Assembly (NCBI GenBank): GCA_001768235.1
Contig: MENK01000021.1
Coordinates: 1-39,370, forward strand
Reading direction: 5' to 3'
Source: Bacteroidetes bacterium GWB2_32_14
Lineage (GTDB): Bacteria; Bacteroidota; Bacteroidia; Bacteroidales; UBA12077
Length of the DNA stretch: 39,370 nt
Below are positions 1 to 6,917 of this stretch, piece after piece. The position numbers were made by a program, and so were the translations under genes. Each line of letters opens with the position of its first letter. Position 1 is the stretch's first letter. The notes beneath the pieces were generated by a model that worked only from the letters and a program-made list of their open reading frames with translations, was not told where the DNA came from and made no database searches.

Positions 1-106
1 TAAATATGGAAAAGAAAAAGATGGCTATGTTAACTACGTTAAAGGTGCAAACGTTGCTGGTTTCTTAAAAGTTGCCAATGCTATGCTCGATCAGGGTGTT
101 ATTTAA
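1..106 (+). CDS. gdhA: Glutamate dehydrogenase, C-terminal end (partial)
   Basis: Only the last 34 codons are in the window, in the frame that stops with TAA at 104-106. The tail reads GYVNYVKGANVAGFLKVANA and then MLDQGVI. This matches my memory of the C-terminus of hexameric NADP-type glutamate dehydrogenases of Bacteroidota (a closing helix with NYVKGANxAGF). The enzyme interconverts glutamate and 2-oxoglutarate plus ammonia in the cytosol. The catalytic part lies to the left of the window, so cofactor choice cannot be checked. A strong terminator follows within 30 bases. Confidence 0.8.
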   Translation, partial: KYGKEKDGYVNYVKGANVAGFLKVANAMLDQGVI

Positions 107-132
107 TCGCGTTTTATATATTTTGTAATTTA

Positions 133-156
133 GGGAGCTGGAAAGCTCCCTTTTTT
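133..156 (+). terminator. Rho-independent terminator after gdhA
   Basis: A perfect 7-bp stem (GGGAGCT at 133-139, AGCTCCC at 144-150) with loop GGAA is followed by six T. It closes the glutamate dehydrogenase transcript and separates it from the thioredoxin cluster. Confidence 0.85.
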
Positions 157-253
157 ATGACTATTTGGCAGATATCTGTTCTTTAAATTCACATATAAAC
201 AAATGTATATATATTGGTATATTTATTGTATGTGTTTCCTAAATTAAGAAATT

Positions 254-478
254 ATGAAAGAGTTTATGTTGAAACACAAATACGGCTTATTGTTGATAAT
301 ACTTGGTATTATAGCTGGTTACGCCTATTGGAAATATGTTGGTTGTACCAGAGGAACTTGTCCGATTACTTCAAATTGGCATACCATGGTTTTATTTGGC
401 GGTTTAATCGGTTATTTTATTGGTGATATCATAGATGATTATTTTAAAAAGAAAAATTTAAAAAAGGATGAGCTTTAA
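254..478 (+). CDS. DUF6132-type small membrane protein with a cysteine pair
   Basis: A 74-residue protein with two hydrophobic helices (about residues 10-27 and 44-60), a short loop between them and a lysine-rich tail. The loop carries GCTRGTCPIT, giving Cys31 and Cys36 at the mouth of helix 1. This cysteine loop followed by PIT and a second helix is what I associate with DUF6132, a family of unknown function common in Bacteroidota. The start at ATG 254 places helix 1 correctly. The stop overlaps the thioredoxin start by 11 bases, so the two are probably translationally coupled. By the positive-inside rule the Lys-rich ends would be cytosolic and the Cys loop periplasmic. Function is unknown. 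A thiol-relay role is my inference (see findings). Confidence 0.75.
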   Translation: MKEFMLKHKYGLLLIILGIIAGYAYWKYVGCTRGTCPITSNWHTMVLFGGLIGYFIGDIIDDYFKKKNLKKDEL

Positions 479-761
479 TGAAATAATTAACGATACTAAA
501 CCAGTTTTGGTTGATTTTTATGCCGACTGGTGTCAGCCATGTAAAATGGTAACTCCAATATTAAAACAAGTAAAAGAACAATTAGGAGATCAGGTAAAAA
601 TTATAAAAATTAATGTTGATACGAATCCATCTGTTTCTGCTAATTACAATATCCGTAGTATTCCGACTTTAATCCTGTTTAGAAACGGACGCCAGATATG
701 GAATAAAGTTGGTGTAGCAGCTACATCAGAAATTATTAATAAAATTAAAGAAACAATTTAA
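468..761 (+). CDS. trxA: Thioredoxin (cytosolic)
   Basis: A 97-residue single-domain thioredoxin without signal peptide. The active site is W21-C22-Q23-P24-C25, with Gln in place of the usual Gly, and the cis-proline is Pro66 in RSIPTLILF. The Asp of DFYADWC (the buried-Asp region) is present. It should reduce disulfides in cytosolic partners. ATG 468 overlaps the end of the DUF6132 gene by 11 bases, and the next gene, an exported thioredoxin, starts 11 bases after this stop. The three genes look like one operon. WCQPC is found in a minority of thioredoxins and may shift the redox potential, which the sequence cannot settle. Confidence 0.9.
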   Translation: MSFNEIINDTKPVLVDFYADWCQPCKMVTPILKQVKEQLGDQVKIIKINVDTNPSVSANYNIRSIPTLILFRNGRQIWNKVGVAATSEIINKIKETI

Positions 762-772
762 ATCGTAAAACA

Positions 773-1270
773 ATGAAAAAGTTATTAATTCTTTTATTAA
801 TCAGTTCTATGGGAATTTCCCCGGCATGTCAGGGAAAAGAAAAAAATGGTACTGATGGAAACAAAGCAGAAATTGAAAATCCTGTTAAAAGTACAGAAAA
901 AGCCACCATTACTTTAACAAAAGAAGATTTTAAAAATAAAGTAATGAATTACGAAATAAACAAAGAATGGAAATTTGAAGGAGATTTACCCTGTATTGTT
1001 GATTTTTATGCAGATTGGTGTGGCCCATGCCGAATAGCAAGTCCAATACTCGAAGAAATTGCAAAAGAATATAAAGGTAAGATTAACGTGTATAAAGTAG
1101 ATATTCAGAAAGATCAGGAAATTGCCGGAGTATTTGGGGTTCAGGGTATTCCTGCATTTTTGTTTTGTCCCAAATCAGGAAATCCTCAAATGAGTTCCGG
1201 TATAGGAAGAACAACAGAAGAAACAAAACAGATGTTTGTTAATGCCATTGAACAGGTTCTTTTAAAATAA
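773..1270 (+). CDS. Thioredoxin-fold lipoprotein
   Basis: A 165-residue exported thioredoxin. The N-terminus has Lys-Lys, a hydrophobic stretch (residues 4-14) and a candidate lipobox ending SPAC, so Cys19 would be lipidated. A charged linker follows to about residue 45. The thioredoxin domain covers about 50-162, with active site W82-C83-G84-P85-C86 and cis-Pro127 in VQGIPAFLF. Extra cysteines sit at 74 and 132. It would act in the periplasm, tethered to a membrane, as a disulfide reductase or oxidant. It is the last gene of the DUF6132-thioredoxin cluster and is followed by a terminator. The partner that re-reduces it is not identified here. The start is well fixed by the signal sequence. 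Confidence 0.85.
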   Translation: MKKLLILLLISSMGISPACQGKEKNGTDGNKAEIENPVKSTEKATITLTKEDFKNKVMNYEINKEWKFEGDLPCIVDFYADWCGPCRIASPILEEIAKEYKGKINVYKVDIQKDQEIAGVFGVQGIPAFLFCPKSGNPQMSSGIGRTTEETKQMFVNAIEQVLLK

Positions 1271-1296
1271 ACATGAATACGTTTAAAATTATTAGA

Positions 1297-1326
1297 GAAA
1301 GCGGTAAAATTTATTTGCCGCTTTTT
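1297..1326 (+). terminator. Terminator after the thioredoxin cluster
   Basis: The arms AAAGCGG (1298-1304) and CCGCTTT (1318-1324) pair around an AT-rich loop whose TAAA/TTTG flanks extend the stem. The T-run 1320-1326 overlaps the right arm. Confidence 0.7.
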
Positions 1327-1353
1327 ATGTTTATTAACAAAACTAAAATTGAT

Positions 1354-1361
1354 TAAATTTG
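1354..1361 (+). promoter_or_regulatory. Candidate -7 promoter element of osmC
   Basis: TAAATTTG fits the Bacteroidota -7 consensus TAnnTTTG and ends 22 bases before the osmC ATG. No TTTG lies at the usual 18-21-base distance upstream, so only half of the promoter is visible. Confidence 0.35.
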
Positions 1362-1383
1362 TTAATACTCTTAAACTAAAAAA

Positions 1384-1794
1384 ATGGAAACAATTCGTAC
1401 AACTTATATTGGGCAATTAAGAACAGAAGCTATACATGTCCAATCAGGGAACAGGCTGTTAACCGATGCGCCAATTGATAATCATGGTAAGGGGGAAACA
1501 TTTTCGCCGACTGATTTATTGGCTACATCATTGGCCAGTTGCATTTTTACTATCATGGGAATAAAAGCTGAAGCCAGCGGATTCAGTATTGATGGAGCTA
1601 CTGCAAAAACATGGAAAATAATGTCGGAAGACCCACGACGGGTTGCTGAAGTGAAAATTGAATATGATTTTACCATGTGTGATTTAAACGATAAGCAAAA
1701 GAAAATTTTACAAAGCCTGGTAAAAGTATCTCCGGTACCTTTAAGTCTTCATCCTGAAACAAATCAGAATATCAGTATTACGTTTAAAGATTAA
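1384..1794 (+). CDS. OsmC-family protein (hydroperoxide-reductase fold)
   Basis: A 136-residue cytosolic OsmC/Ohr-superfamily protein of the usual length. The core helix TDLLATSLASCIFTIMGI carries Cys53, which aligns with the peroxidatic cysteine. In classical OsmC/Ohr a second cysteine sits in a CPV motif near residue 116. Here the segment reads SPVPLSLHPE, so Ser116 replaces it. Cys99 is the only other cysteine and lies elsewhere. The protein may therefore work by a one-cysteine mechanism, use Cys99, or have a non-peroxidase role, as in the YhfA-like branch of the family. It has its own candidate promoter and a shared terminator with fabD. I leave the gene symbol open because family members differ in function. 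Confidence 0.8.
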   Translation: METIRTTYIGQLRTEAIHVQSGNRLLTDAPIDNHGKGETFSPTDLLATSLASCIFTIMGIKAEASGFSIDGATAKTWKIMSEDPRRVAEVKIEYDFTMCDLNDKQKKILQSLVKVSPVPLSLHPETNQNISITFKD

Positions 1795-1817
1795 ACAACT
1801 ACAGTCAAAATTGCAGT

Positions 1818-1853
1818 ATAACAAAAGCCTTGATTTTTCAAGGCTTTTGTTAT
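1818..1853. terminator. Bidirectional terminator between osmC and fabD
   Basis: A perfect 15-bp stem (1818-1832 with 1839-1853) and a 6-base loop separates two convergent genes. The A/T-rich arms supply T-runs on both strands (CTTTTGTTAT to the right, and the same to the left). Confidence 0.85.
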
Positions 1854-1865
1854 CGGTAAATGTAT

Positions 1866-2738
1866 CTACGCACTTTGTGTTGGAATATCTTTGCTGATTT
1901 TTTTAAGCAAGCCTTGTAATACATTTCCAGGCCCTACTTCGGTGTATGAACTCATACCATCAGCAATCATATTTTGCATAATTTGAGTCCATTTTACAGG
2001 TGATGTCAGCTGCTTAATCAGGTTCTCTTTTATTTGAATTTCATTGCTATATGGCTTAGCATCCACATTTTGGTAAACCGGACATATTGGTTTAGAGAAT
2101 TTAGTTGAATTTATAGCTTCAGCTAATTCAACGCGAGCTGGTTCCATTAATGGAGAATGGAAAGCTCCACCCACTTTTAAAGGCAAAGCACGTTTTGCTC
2201 CTGCTTCGGTAAGTTTCTGGCAGGCAATTTCTATTCCTTTTATCGATCCGGAAATAACTAATTGTCCGGGACAATTGTAATTAGCAGCTACAACAACCTC
2301 GCTTATTTCTGAGCAAATTTTTTCAACAACAGCATCATCTATTCCTATAATTGCAGCCATGGTTGAAGGTTCTTTTTCACATGCTTTTTGCATTGCCAAA
2401 GCACGCTTAGAAACTAAAACTAATCCATCTTCAAACGATAAAGCTCCATTTGCAACTAAAGCAGAAAACTCTCCTAATGAATGCCCTGCAACCATATCGG
2501 GTTTGAAATCTGTCAGTGTTTTTGCAAGTATTACTGAATGTAAGAATATAGCGGGTTGAGTTACTTTGGTTTGTTTTAAATCTTCTTCTGTACCATTAAA
2601 CATTAAATCGGTAATTCTAAATCCCAGAATCTGGTTCGCTTTTTCGAAAAGTTCTTTTGCTACCGGATATTTTTCGTAAAGATCTTTACCCATTCCAACA
2701 AATTGTGCTCCCTGTCCAGGGAATACGTATGCTCTCAT
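1866..2738 (-). CDS. fabD: Malonyl-CoA:ACP transacylase
   Basis: A 290-residue cytosolic enzyme that loads malonate from CoA onto acyl carrier protein for fatty acid synthesis. The N-terminus has the FPGQGAQFVGMG motif. The nucleophile is Ser87 in GHSLGE. Arg112 in SKRALAMQ binds the malonyl carboxylate, and His194 in GAFHSPLM completes the dyad. Length and motif order are standard. ATG 2738 directly precedes the conserved start. A good promoter lies 39-69 bases upstream, so the gene can be transcribed on its own although folE lies upstream in the same direction. No other fatty-acid gene is adjacent. Confidence 0.95.
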   Translation of the reverse strand: MRAYVFPGQGAQFVGMGKDLYEKYPVAKELFEKANQILGFRITDLMFNGTEEDLKQTKVTQPAIFLHSVILAKTLTDFKPDMVAGHSLGEFSALVANGALSFEDGLVLVSKRALAMQKACEKEPSTMAAIIGIDDAVVEKICSEISEVVVAANYNCPGQLVISGSIKGIEIACQKLTEAGAKRALPLKVGGAFHSPLMEPARVELAEAINSTKFSKPICPVYQNVDAKPYSNEIQIKENLIKQLTSPVKWTQIMQNMIADGMSSYTEVGPGNVLQGLLKKISKDIPTQSA

Positions 2739-2776
2739 AATGTGATTATTGGTTTAAACTTTATATTTACAGCCGA

Positions 2777-2807
2777 CAAAAATAGTAAAATCTATTTAAA
2801 TGGCAAA
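2777..2807 (-). promoter_or_regulatory. Promoter of fabD
   Basis: Read on the minus strand, TTTG (2807-2804), a 19-base spacer and TATTTTTG (2784-2777) match the Bacteroidota vegetative promoter TTTG-N19-TAnnTTTG. Transcription would start about 30 bases before the fabD ATG. Confidence 0.65.
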
Positions 2808-2905
2808 TCTTTTTAAATTTCACGTAAGATTCTTTATTGCAATACGTTACGAAAATATTCTAATTAAAATATGTAATGTAAAACGGTTAAGGCGTATAGG
2901 GTTTT

Positions 2906-3544
2906 TTAGTGTAATCTTGAGTTGATTAAATGAATAAATTCTTCGCGTGTTTTCGTGTCGCGTAAAAACGAACCTGTAAATGCAGAAGTAGTAGTAACTG
3001 AATTTTGCTTCTGAACACCACGCATTTGCATACACATGTGCGATGCTTCAATAACTACAGCTACTCCGTATGGATTTAACGTTTCCTGGATACAATCGCG
3101 TATTTGCATGGTTAACCTTTCCTGAACTTGTAATCTGCGGGCATACGCTTCAACAACATGTGCAATTTTACTTAACCCGGTTATGTATTTATTTGGAATA
3201 TATGCAACATGTGCTTTACCGTAAAATGGAATCATATGGTGCTCACACATGGAATAAAGTTCGATATCTTTTACAATAACCATTTGTTTATAATCCTCAC
3301 GAAAGGTTGCCGATTTTAAAATATCTTTAGGTTCAATATTATATCCTTTTGTAAGAAACTGAATAGCTTTTGCAACACGAACAGGTGTATCAAGTAATCC
3401 CTCCCGGTTAACATCTTCTCCTATTAACTCTAATATGGCTTTATAATGCTTTGCAAGCTCTTCAGTTTTCTCATTATCCCATTTGTCAATACGTGTGTAT
3501 CCTACATTCTCGAATGTTTTAACCCCGTTATTTATTATTTCCAT
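2906..3544 (-). CDS. folE: GTP cyclohydrolase I
   Basis: A 212-residue FolE-type enzyme that converts GTP to 7,8-dihydroneopterin triphosphate, the entry step to folate, biopterin-type cofactors and deazapurines. The zinc ligands are visible: Cys100 and His103 in [10 protein letters not shown], and Cys171 in [11 protein letters not shown]. The substrate and active-site segments [13 protein letters not shown] and QERLTMQI are present. The start is 6 bases downstream of the stop of the pterin synthase gene, so the two are one operon. Pairing with a 6-pyruvoyl-tetrahydropterin-synthase-type protein points to a use in tetrahydropterin or deazapurine synthesis rather than folate alone. Confidence 0.95.
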   Translation of the reverse strand: MEIINNGVKTFENVGYTRIDKWDNEKTEELAKHYKAILELIGEDVNREGLLDTPVRVAKAIQFLTKGYNIEPKDILKSATFREDYKQMVIVKDIELYSMCEHHMIPFYGKAHVAYIPNKYITGLSKIAHVVEAYARRLQVQERLTMQIRDCIQETLNPYGVAVVIEASHMCMQMRGVQKQNSVTTTSAFTGSFLRDTKTREEFIHLINSRLH

Positions 3545-3550
3545 GATGAT

Positions 3551-3964
3551 TTATTTTCCGTAATATTCAACAAAATTATTTTCTGTTTCAGTCAATTTAA
3601 CACAATGTAATTGAATTCCCAAAGCATTTATTGATGGTTCAAGTTCTTCCCAAATACCAATTGCAAGATTTTCAGTTGAAGCAAGTTTTCCTTTCATAAA
3701 ATCTACATCAATATTGATGTTTTTATGGTCAACTTTAATAATTATGGTTTCTTTAATAATCGCACTTAATTTTTTAATATTTACAACAAATCCGGTTTCT
3801 CGATTCAAATCGCCTTTAACGGTAACAAATAACTCGTAATTGTGTCCATGCCAATTGGGGTATGAACATTGTCCAAAGGTTTCATAATTTTTTTTATCAT
3901 CCCATTCAATTCTGAATAGCCTGTGTGCTGCACTAAATCTTTCTCTCCGGGTTATAAAAATCAT
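3551..3964 (-). CDS. 6-pyruvoyl-tetrahydropterin synthase / QueD-family protein
   Basis: A 137-residue T-fold enzyme acting on dihydroneopterin triphosphate, the product of the adjacent FolE. The zinc ligands are His14 (FSAAHRL) and His39/His41 (NWHGHNY). The catalytic Cys33 sits in FGQCSYPN, Asp79-His80 in KVDHKNIN, and the substrate Glu lies in TETENNFVEYYGK. The FGxCxxPNxHGHNY and ETxNNxVxYxGK patterns resemble animal PTPS more than E. coli QueD, whose motif is shorter. It could make 6-pyruvoyl-tetrahydropterin (for biopterin-like cofactors) or 6-carboxytetrahydropterin (for queuosine). The sequence does not decide, so I give no symbol. It is the first gene of a two-gene operon. Confidence 0.88.
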   Translation of the reverse strand: MIFITRRERFSAAHRLFRIEWDDKKNYETFGQCSYPNWHGHNYELFVTVKGDLNRETGFVVNIKKLSAIIKETIIIKVDHKNINIDVDFMKGKLASTENLAIGIWEELEPSINALGIQLHCVKLTETENNFVEYYGK

Positions 3965-4042
3965 GAGTGTTTTCTTTATAAAATGATTCGTAAAGAAATT
4001 TATGAATCACTAAAAATAACATATTTTTTGCTATAAAAACAA

Positions 4043-4050
4043 TATATTTG
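4043..4050 (+). promoter_or_regulatory. Candidate -7 element of mqnB operon
   Basis: TATATTTG fits TAnnTTTG and ends 23 bases before the mqnB ATG. A TTTG lies only 12 bases upstream, too close for a standard -33 box. Confidence 0.35.
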
Positions 4051-4073
4051 AAAAAGTAAAAGTAACAAATACT

Positions 4074-4760
4074 ATGAAAATATTAATTGTTTCTGCAACA
4101 GAAAAAGAAATTTTACCTTTTATTCATAAGCTGGGCATAAACAAAAAGCCGGATAATAAACTTTATAAAGGGCAGTTCAACAATATCTTTATTGATATCC
4201 TTATTACCGGGATAGGTAGTATTTTTACAACCTATTCGTTAACTAAACATTTGGTTGAATTTAGCTATGATTACGTTATAAATGCAGGTATAGCCGGAAG
4301 TTTTAATTTTGAAATAAATATTGGAGATGTTATCCTGGTTCAGAAAGATCAATTTGCAGATTTAGGAATTGAAGATAAACAATCATTTTATACTTTATTT
4401 GAAAAAGGATTTATAGCTGAATCAGAGTTCCCATTCAAAGATTCTTCTTTATATAATTCTTCTGTTTTTGATTTCGGCTTTAAAACGGTTTCAGCAATTA
4501 CCGTGAATACAACTCATGGGAATTCAGAAAAGGCAAGATTACTGAAAGGAAAATTTAATGCCGAGATTGAAACAATGGAAGGTGCAGCGTTTTTTTATGT
4601 TTGTTTAATGCAAAAAGTAAAATTTATTCAACTCAGGTCAATATCAAATTATGTTACCGAAAGAGACCAGGCTCAATGGAATATTCCCCTTGCTGTTAAT
4701 AATCTGAATGATAAACTTTTTGACTTATTAATTGTACTAAGGGAAGAACATAAAAATTAA
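4074..4760 (+). CDS. mqnB: Futalosine hydrolase
   Basis: A 228-residue member of the nucleoside phosphorylase/MTAN fold. It would split futalosine or aminodeoxyfutalosine into its base and dehypoxanthinyl-futalosine in the futalosine route to menaquinone. Visible family features are the N-terminal ILIVSATEKEI strand, the glycine-rich GIAGSFNFEINIGDVILV segment, METMEGAAFFYV (ribose contact, MEG) and QLRSISNYVT, where the Asn replaces the Asp general acid of MTA/SAH nucleosidases, as is usual for this branch. The assignment is firm because mqnD follows after 5 bases. MqnA and MqnC are not in the window. Confidence 0.9.
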   Translation: MKILIVSATEKEILPFIHKLGINKKPDNKLYKGQFNNIFIDILITGIGSIFTTYSLTKHLVEFSYDYVINAGIAGSFNFEINIGDVILVQKDQFADLGIEDKQSFYTLFEKGFIAESEFPFKDSSLYNSSVFDFGFKTVSAITVNTTHGNSEKARLLKGKFNAEIETMEGAAFFYVCLMQKVKFIQLRSISNYVTERDQAQWNIPLAVNNLNDKLFDLLIVLREEHKN

Positions 4761-4765
4761 GAATT

Positions 4766-5599
4766 ATGCAAAAAGTAAGCCTGGGCTTTTCCAGTTGCCC
4801 AAACGATACATTTATATTTAATGCAATGGTACACCATAAAATTGATACCGAGGGATTAGCATTTGATGTTTTTATTGCCGATGTTGAAGAATTGAATAAA
4901 AAAGCATTTAACCAGGAACTAGATGTATCCAAGATTAGTTTTCATGCATTTGCCCATATTGCCCGGAATTATTTTTTGCTTGACTCGGGAAGTGCGCTGG
5001 GAAAAAACAATGGCCCGTTGCTAATCAGCAAAAAAAAAATATACCCTGATGAGATCAATGATTTAAAAATTGCAATCCCGGGAAAAAATACAACTGCAAA
5101 CCTCTTATTTAGTATTGCTTTTCCTGATGCAAAAAATAAAACAGATTATTTATTCTCTGATATTGAAGATGCTGTAATAAGTAATGAAGTTGATGCAGGC
5201 TTAATAATTCATGAAAACAGGTTTACTTACGAGAAGAAAGGATTAAAAAAAATTATCGATTTGGGAGAGTTTTGGGAAGCAGAAACCGGATTGCCTATTC
5301 CTCTTGGAGGAATTGCAATAAAACGTGACCTGAACAGGGATTTACAACTAAAAATAAATCGGATAGTAAGAAAAAGTGTTGAGTATGCATTTATGAACCC
5401 GAAATCGGCATATTCTTATATAAAAAAACATGCTCAGGAAATGAGTGAGGATGTTATGTACAAACACATTGAATTGTATGTCAATAATTTCAGCATTGAT
5501 CTTGGAAACGATGGTAAAAACGCAATCCGGGTTTTATATAAAAAAGCAAATTCTTTGGGTATAATACCAGAATTGAATGAAAGAATATTTTTAACTTAG
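4766..5599 (+). CDS. mqnD: 1,4-dihydroxy-6-naphthoate synthase
   Basis: A 277-residue periplasmic-binding-protein-fold enzyme without signal peptide. MqnD turns cyclic dehypoxanthinyl-futalosine into 1,4-dihydroxy-6-naphthoate. The family signature is clear: GFSSCPNDTFIFNAMVHH at the N-terminus, SKISFHAFAHI near residue 60, GKNTTANLL near 110, DAGLIIHENRFTY near 150 and the GLPIPLGGIAIKRDL stretch. It starts 5 bases after mqnB and is probably co-transcribed and coupled. The pair indicates that this organism makes menaquinone by the futalosine pathway. Confidence 0.95.
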   Translation: MQKVSLGFSSCPNDTFIFNAMVHHKIDTEGLAFDVFIADVEELNKKAFNQELDVSKISFHAFAHIARNYFLLDSGSALGKNNGPLLISKKKIYPDEINDLKIAIPGKNTTANLLFSIAFPDAKNKTDYLFSDIEDAVISNEVDAGLIIHENRFTYEKKGLKKIIDLGEFWEAETGLPIPLGGIAIKRDLNRDLQLKINRIVRKSVEYAFMNPKSAYSYIKKHAQEMSEDVMYKHIELYVNNFSIDLGNDGKNAIRVLYKKANSLGIIPELNERIFLT

Positions 5600-5624
5600 C
5601 AATCAGATTTTAATCCTGGAATTT

Positions 5625-6590
5625 ATGATAATAGTAACCGGAGCAGCAGGTTTTATAGGAAGTAACCTTGTTCGAAAGCTAAACGATGAAGGTTTTAAAG
5701 ACATCATTCTGGTTGATGATTTTACAAGAGACGATAAAAACAAGAATTTCGAAGATAAAACATTTTCACAACAAGTTCATCGCGACGAGCTGTTTAGCTG
5801 GATTGACCGAAATCAACGATTTATTCAGTTTGTTTTTCATATTGGAGCCAGAACCGATACAGCAGAATTTGATACAGCAGTTTTCGATAAACTTAACATG
5901 GGGTATTCGCAAAAGTTATGGAAAAAATGTGTTGAATATGGTTTGCCTCTGGTTTATGCTTCGTCGGCTGCAACATATGGAAATGGTGAATTGGGTTATG
6001 ACGACAGGCACGATATTATAGAACAACTAAAACCCTTAAACCCGTATGGTGAATCAAAAAACAACTTTGATAAATGGGCTGTAAACCAGGTTCAAAGTCC
6101 TTATTCCTGGGTAGGTTTAAAATTTTTTAATGTTTATGGGCCAAACGAATATCATAAAGGGAGAATGGCATCGGTTATTTTTCAGTCCTTTAATCAGATT
6201 AGAGCAACCGGGAAAATGAAACTGTTTCGTTCGCATAGACCGGAATTTAAAGATGGAGAACAATTGCGTGACTTTATATATGTTAAAGATCTTGTTGACG
6301 TGTTATTTTTCTTTATGAATAACCGTAAAAATACAGGAATTTATAACTTGGGTACCGGCAAAGCACGATCATTCCTCGACCTTACAAAGAATACATTTAA
6401 AGCAATGTCTGTAAAAGAAAATATTGAATTTATTGATACCCCGGAAGATATTCGCGATAAATACCAGTATTTTACTGAAGCAAATATGAATAAGCTACGT
6501 TCAGTTGGTTATACTAAACCTTTTACCAGCCTTGAAGACGGGGTGGCAGATTATGTTAAGAACTATCTTATCTCTCATAAATACAATTAA
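5625..6590 (+). CDS. hldD: ADP-L-glycero-D-manno-heptose 6-epimerase
   Basis: A 321-residue short-chain dehydrogenase/epimerase that makes ADP-L-glycero-D-manno-heptose for the lipopolysaccharide core. The N-terminus has the dinucleotide motif TGAAGFIGSNL, followed by the HldD-specific DDFTRDDKNKNF segment. The active site is YGESK (Tyr141, Lys145) with Ser in YASSAATYG. The segments KFFNVYGPNEYHKG, MASVIFQ and GEQLRDFIYVKDLVDV are typical of HldD. It begins 25 bases after mqnD on the same strand with no terminator between, so it may ride on the mqn transcript. The link to menaquinone is probably not functional. Confidence 0.92.
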   Translation: MIIVTGAAGFIGSNLVRKLNDEGFKDIILVDDFTRDDKNKNFEDKTFSQQVHRDELFSWIDRNQRFIQFVFHIGARTDTAEFDTAVFDKLNMGYSQKLWKKCVEYGLPLVYASSAATYGNGELGYDDRHDIIEQLKPLNPYGESKNNFDKWAVNQVQSPYSWVGLKFFNVYGPNEYHKGRMASVIFQSFNQIRATGKMKLFRSHRPEFKDGEQLRDFIYVKDLVDVLFFFMNNRKNTGIYNLGTGKARSFLDLTKNTFKAMSVKENIEFIDTPEDIRDKYQYFTEANMNKLRSVGYTKPFTSLEDGVADYVKNYLISHKYN

Positions 6591-6624
6591 AGAAACAGCA
6601 TAACAGGTTCTTAAAACGAAAATT

Positions 6625-6828
6625 TTACCTGTACATTTTTTGTAAATCAACAATAAGCTGTTCGATTTCAGAATCGTTAAACCCTTTTTCCCGGGCTGCT
6701 TCTTCCAGAGTTCCCCAAACAGGCTCACCACAGGCAATACACTGAATTCCTTTTTCTGATAAATATTTAACCGATTCAGGAACTTGCTCAATAAGAGTTT
6801 CAATAAGAATATCTTTCGAAATTTTCAT
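6625..6828 (-). CDS. DUF1858-domain CxxC protein
   Basis: A 67-residue cytosolic protein that consists of one DUF1858 domain. The pattern ISKDxxIxxLIEQVPESVKYL leads into Cys30-Ile-Ala-Cys33-Gly in GIQCIACGEPVWGTLEEAA. Pfam's DUF1858 is known mainly from proteins linked to hybrid-cluster protein and other redox enzymes, where the cysteine pair is thought to form a disulfide or bind metal. Function here is unknown. It is convergent with hldD and divergent from the first SOD, with a TAAATTTG element just upstream, and lies at the edge of an oxidative-stress gene block. Confidence 0.8.
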   Translation of the reverse strand: MKISKDILIETLIEQVPESVKYLSEKGIQCIACGEPVWGTLEEAAREKGFNDSEIEQLIVDLQKMYR

Positions 6829-6841
6829 TTTTTACTTTAAA

Positions 6842-6849
6842 CAAATTTA
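6842..6849 (-). promoter_or_regulatory. Candidate -7 element of the DUF1858 gene
   Basis: TAAATTTG on the minus strand, ending 13 bases before the ATG, fits TAnnTTTG. No -33 TTTG is seen. Confidence 0.35.
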
Positions 6850-6917
6850 AAGCGCTTTTGTTATATAGTTTAGAAACATTCTAAATAAAATATTTTTAAC
6901 AATTAAATACTCATATT

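Noticed and set aside
214-426. Open frame of 70 codons overlapping the DUF6132 gene
   Set aside because: It lies in another frame of a gene with clear family features, has no signal or motif and no overlap logic with the thioredoxin gene.
6603-6632. Inverted repeat ACAGGT/ACCTGT between hldD and the DUF1858 gene as terminator
   Set aside because: A 6-bp stem with a long AT loop is too weak, although it lies between convergent genes and a T-run follows.
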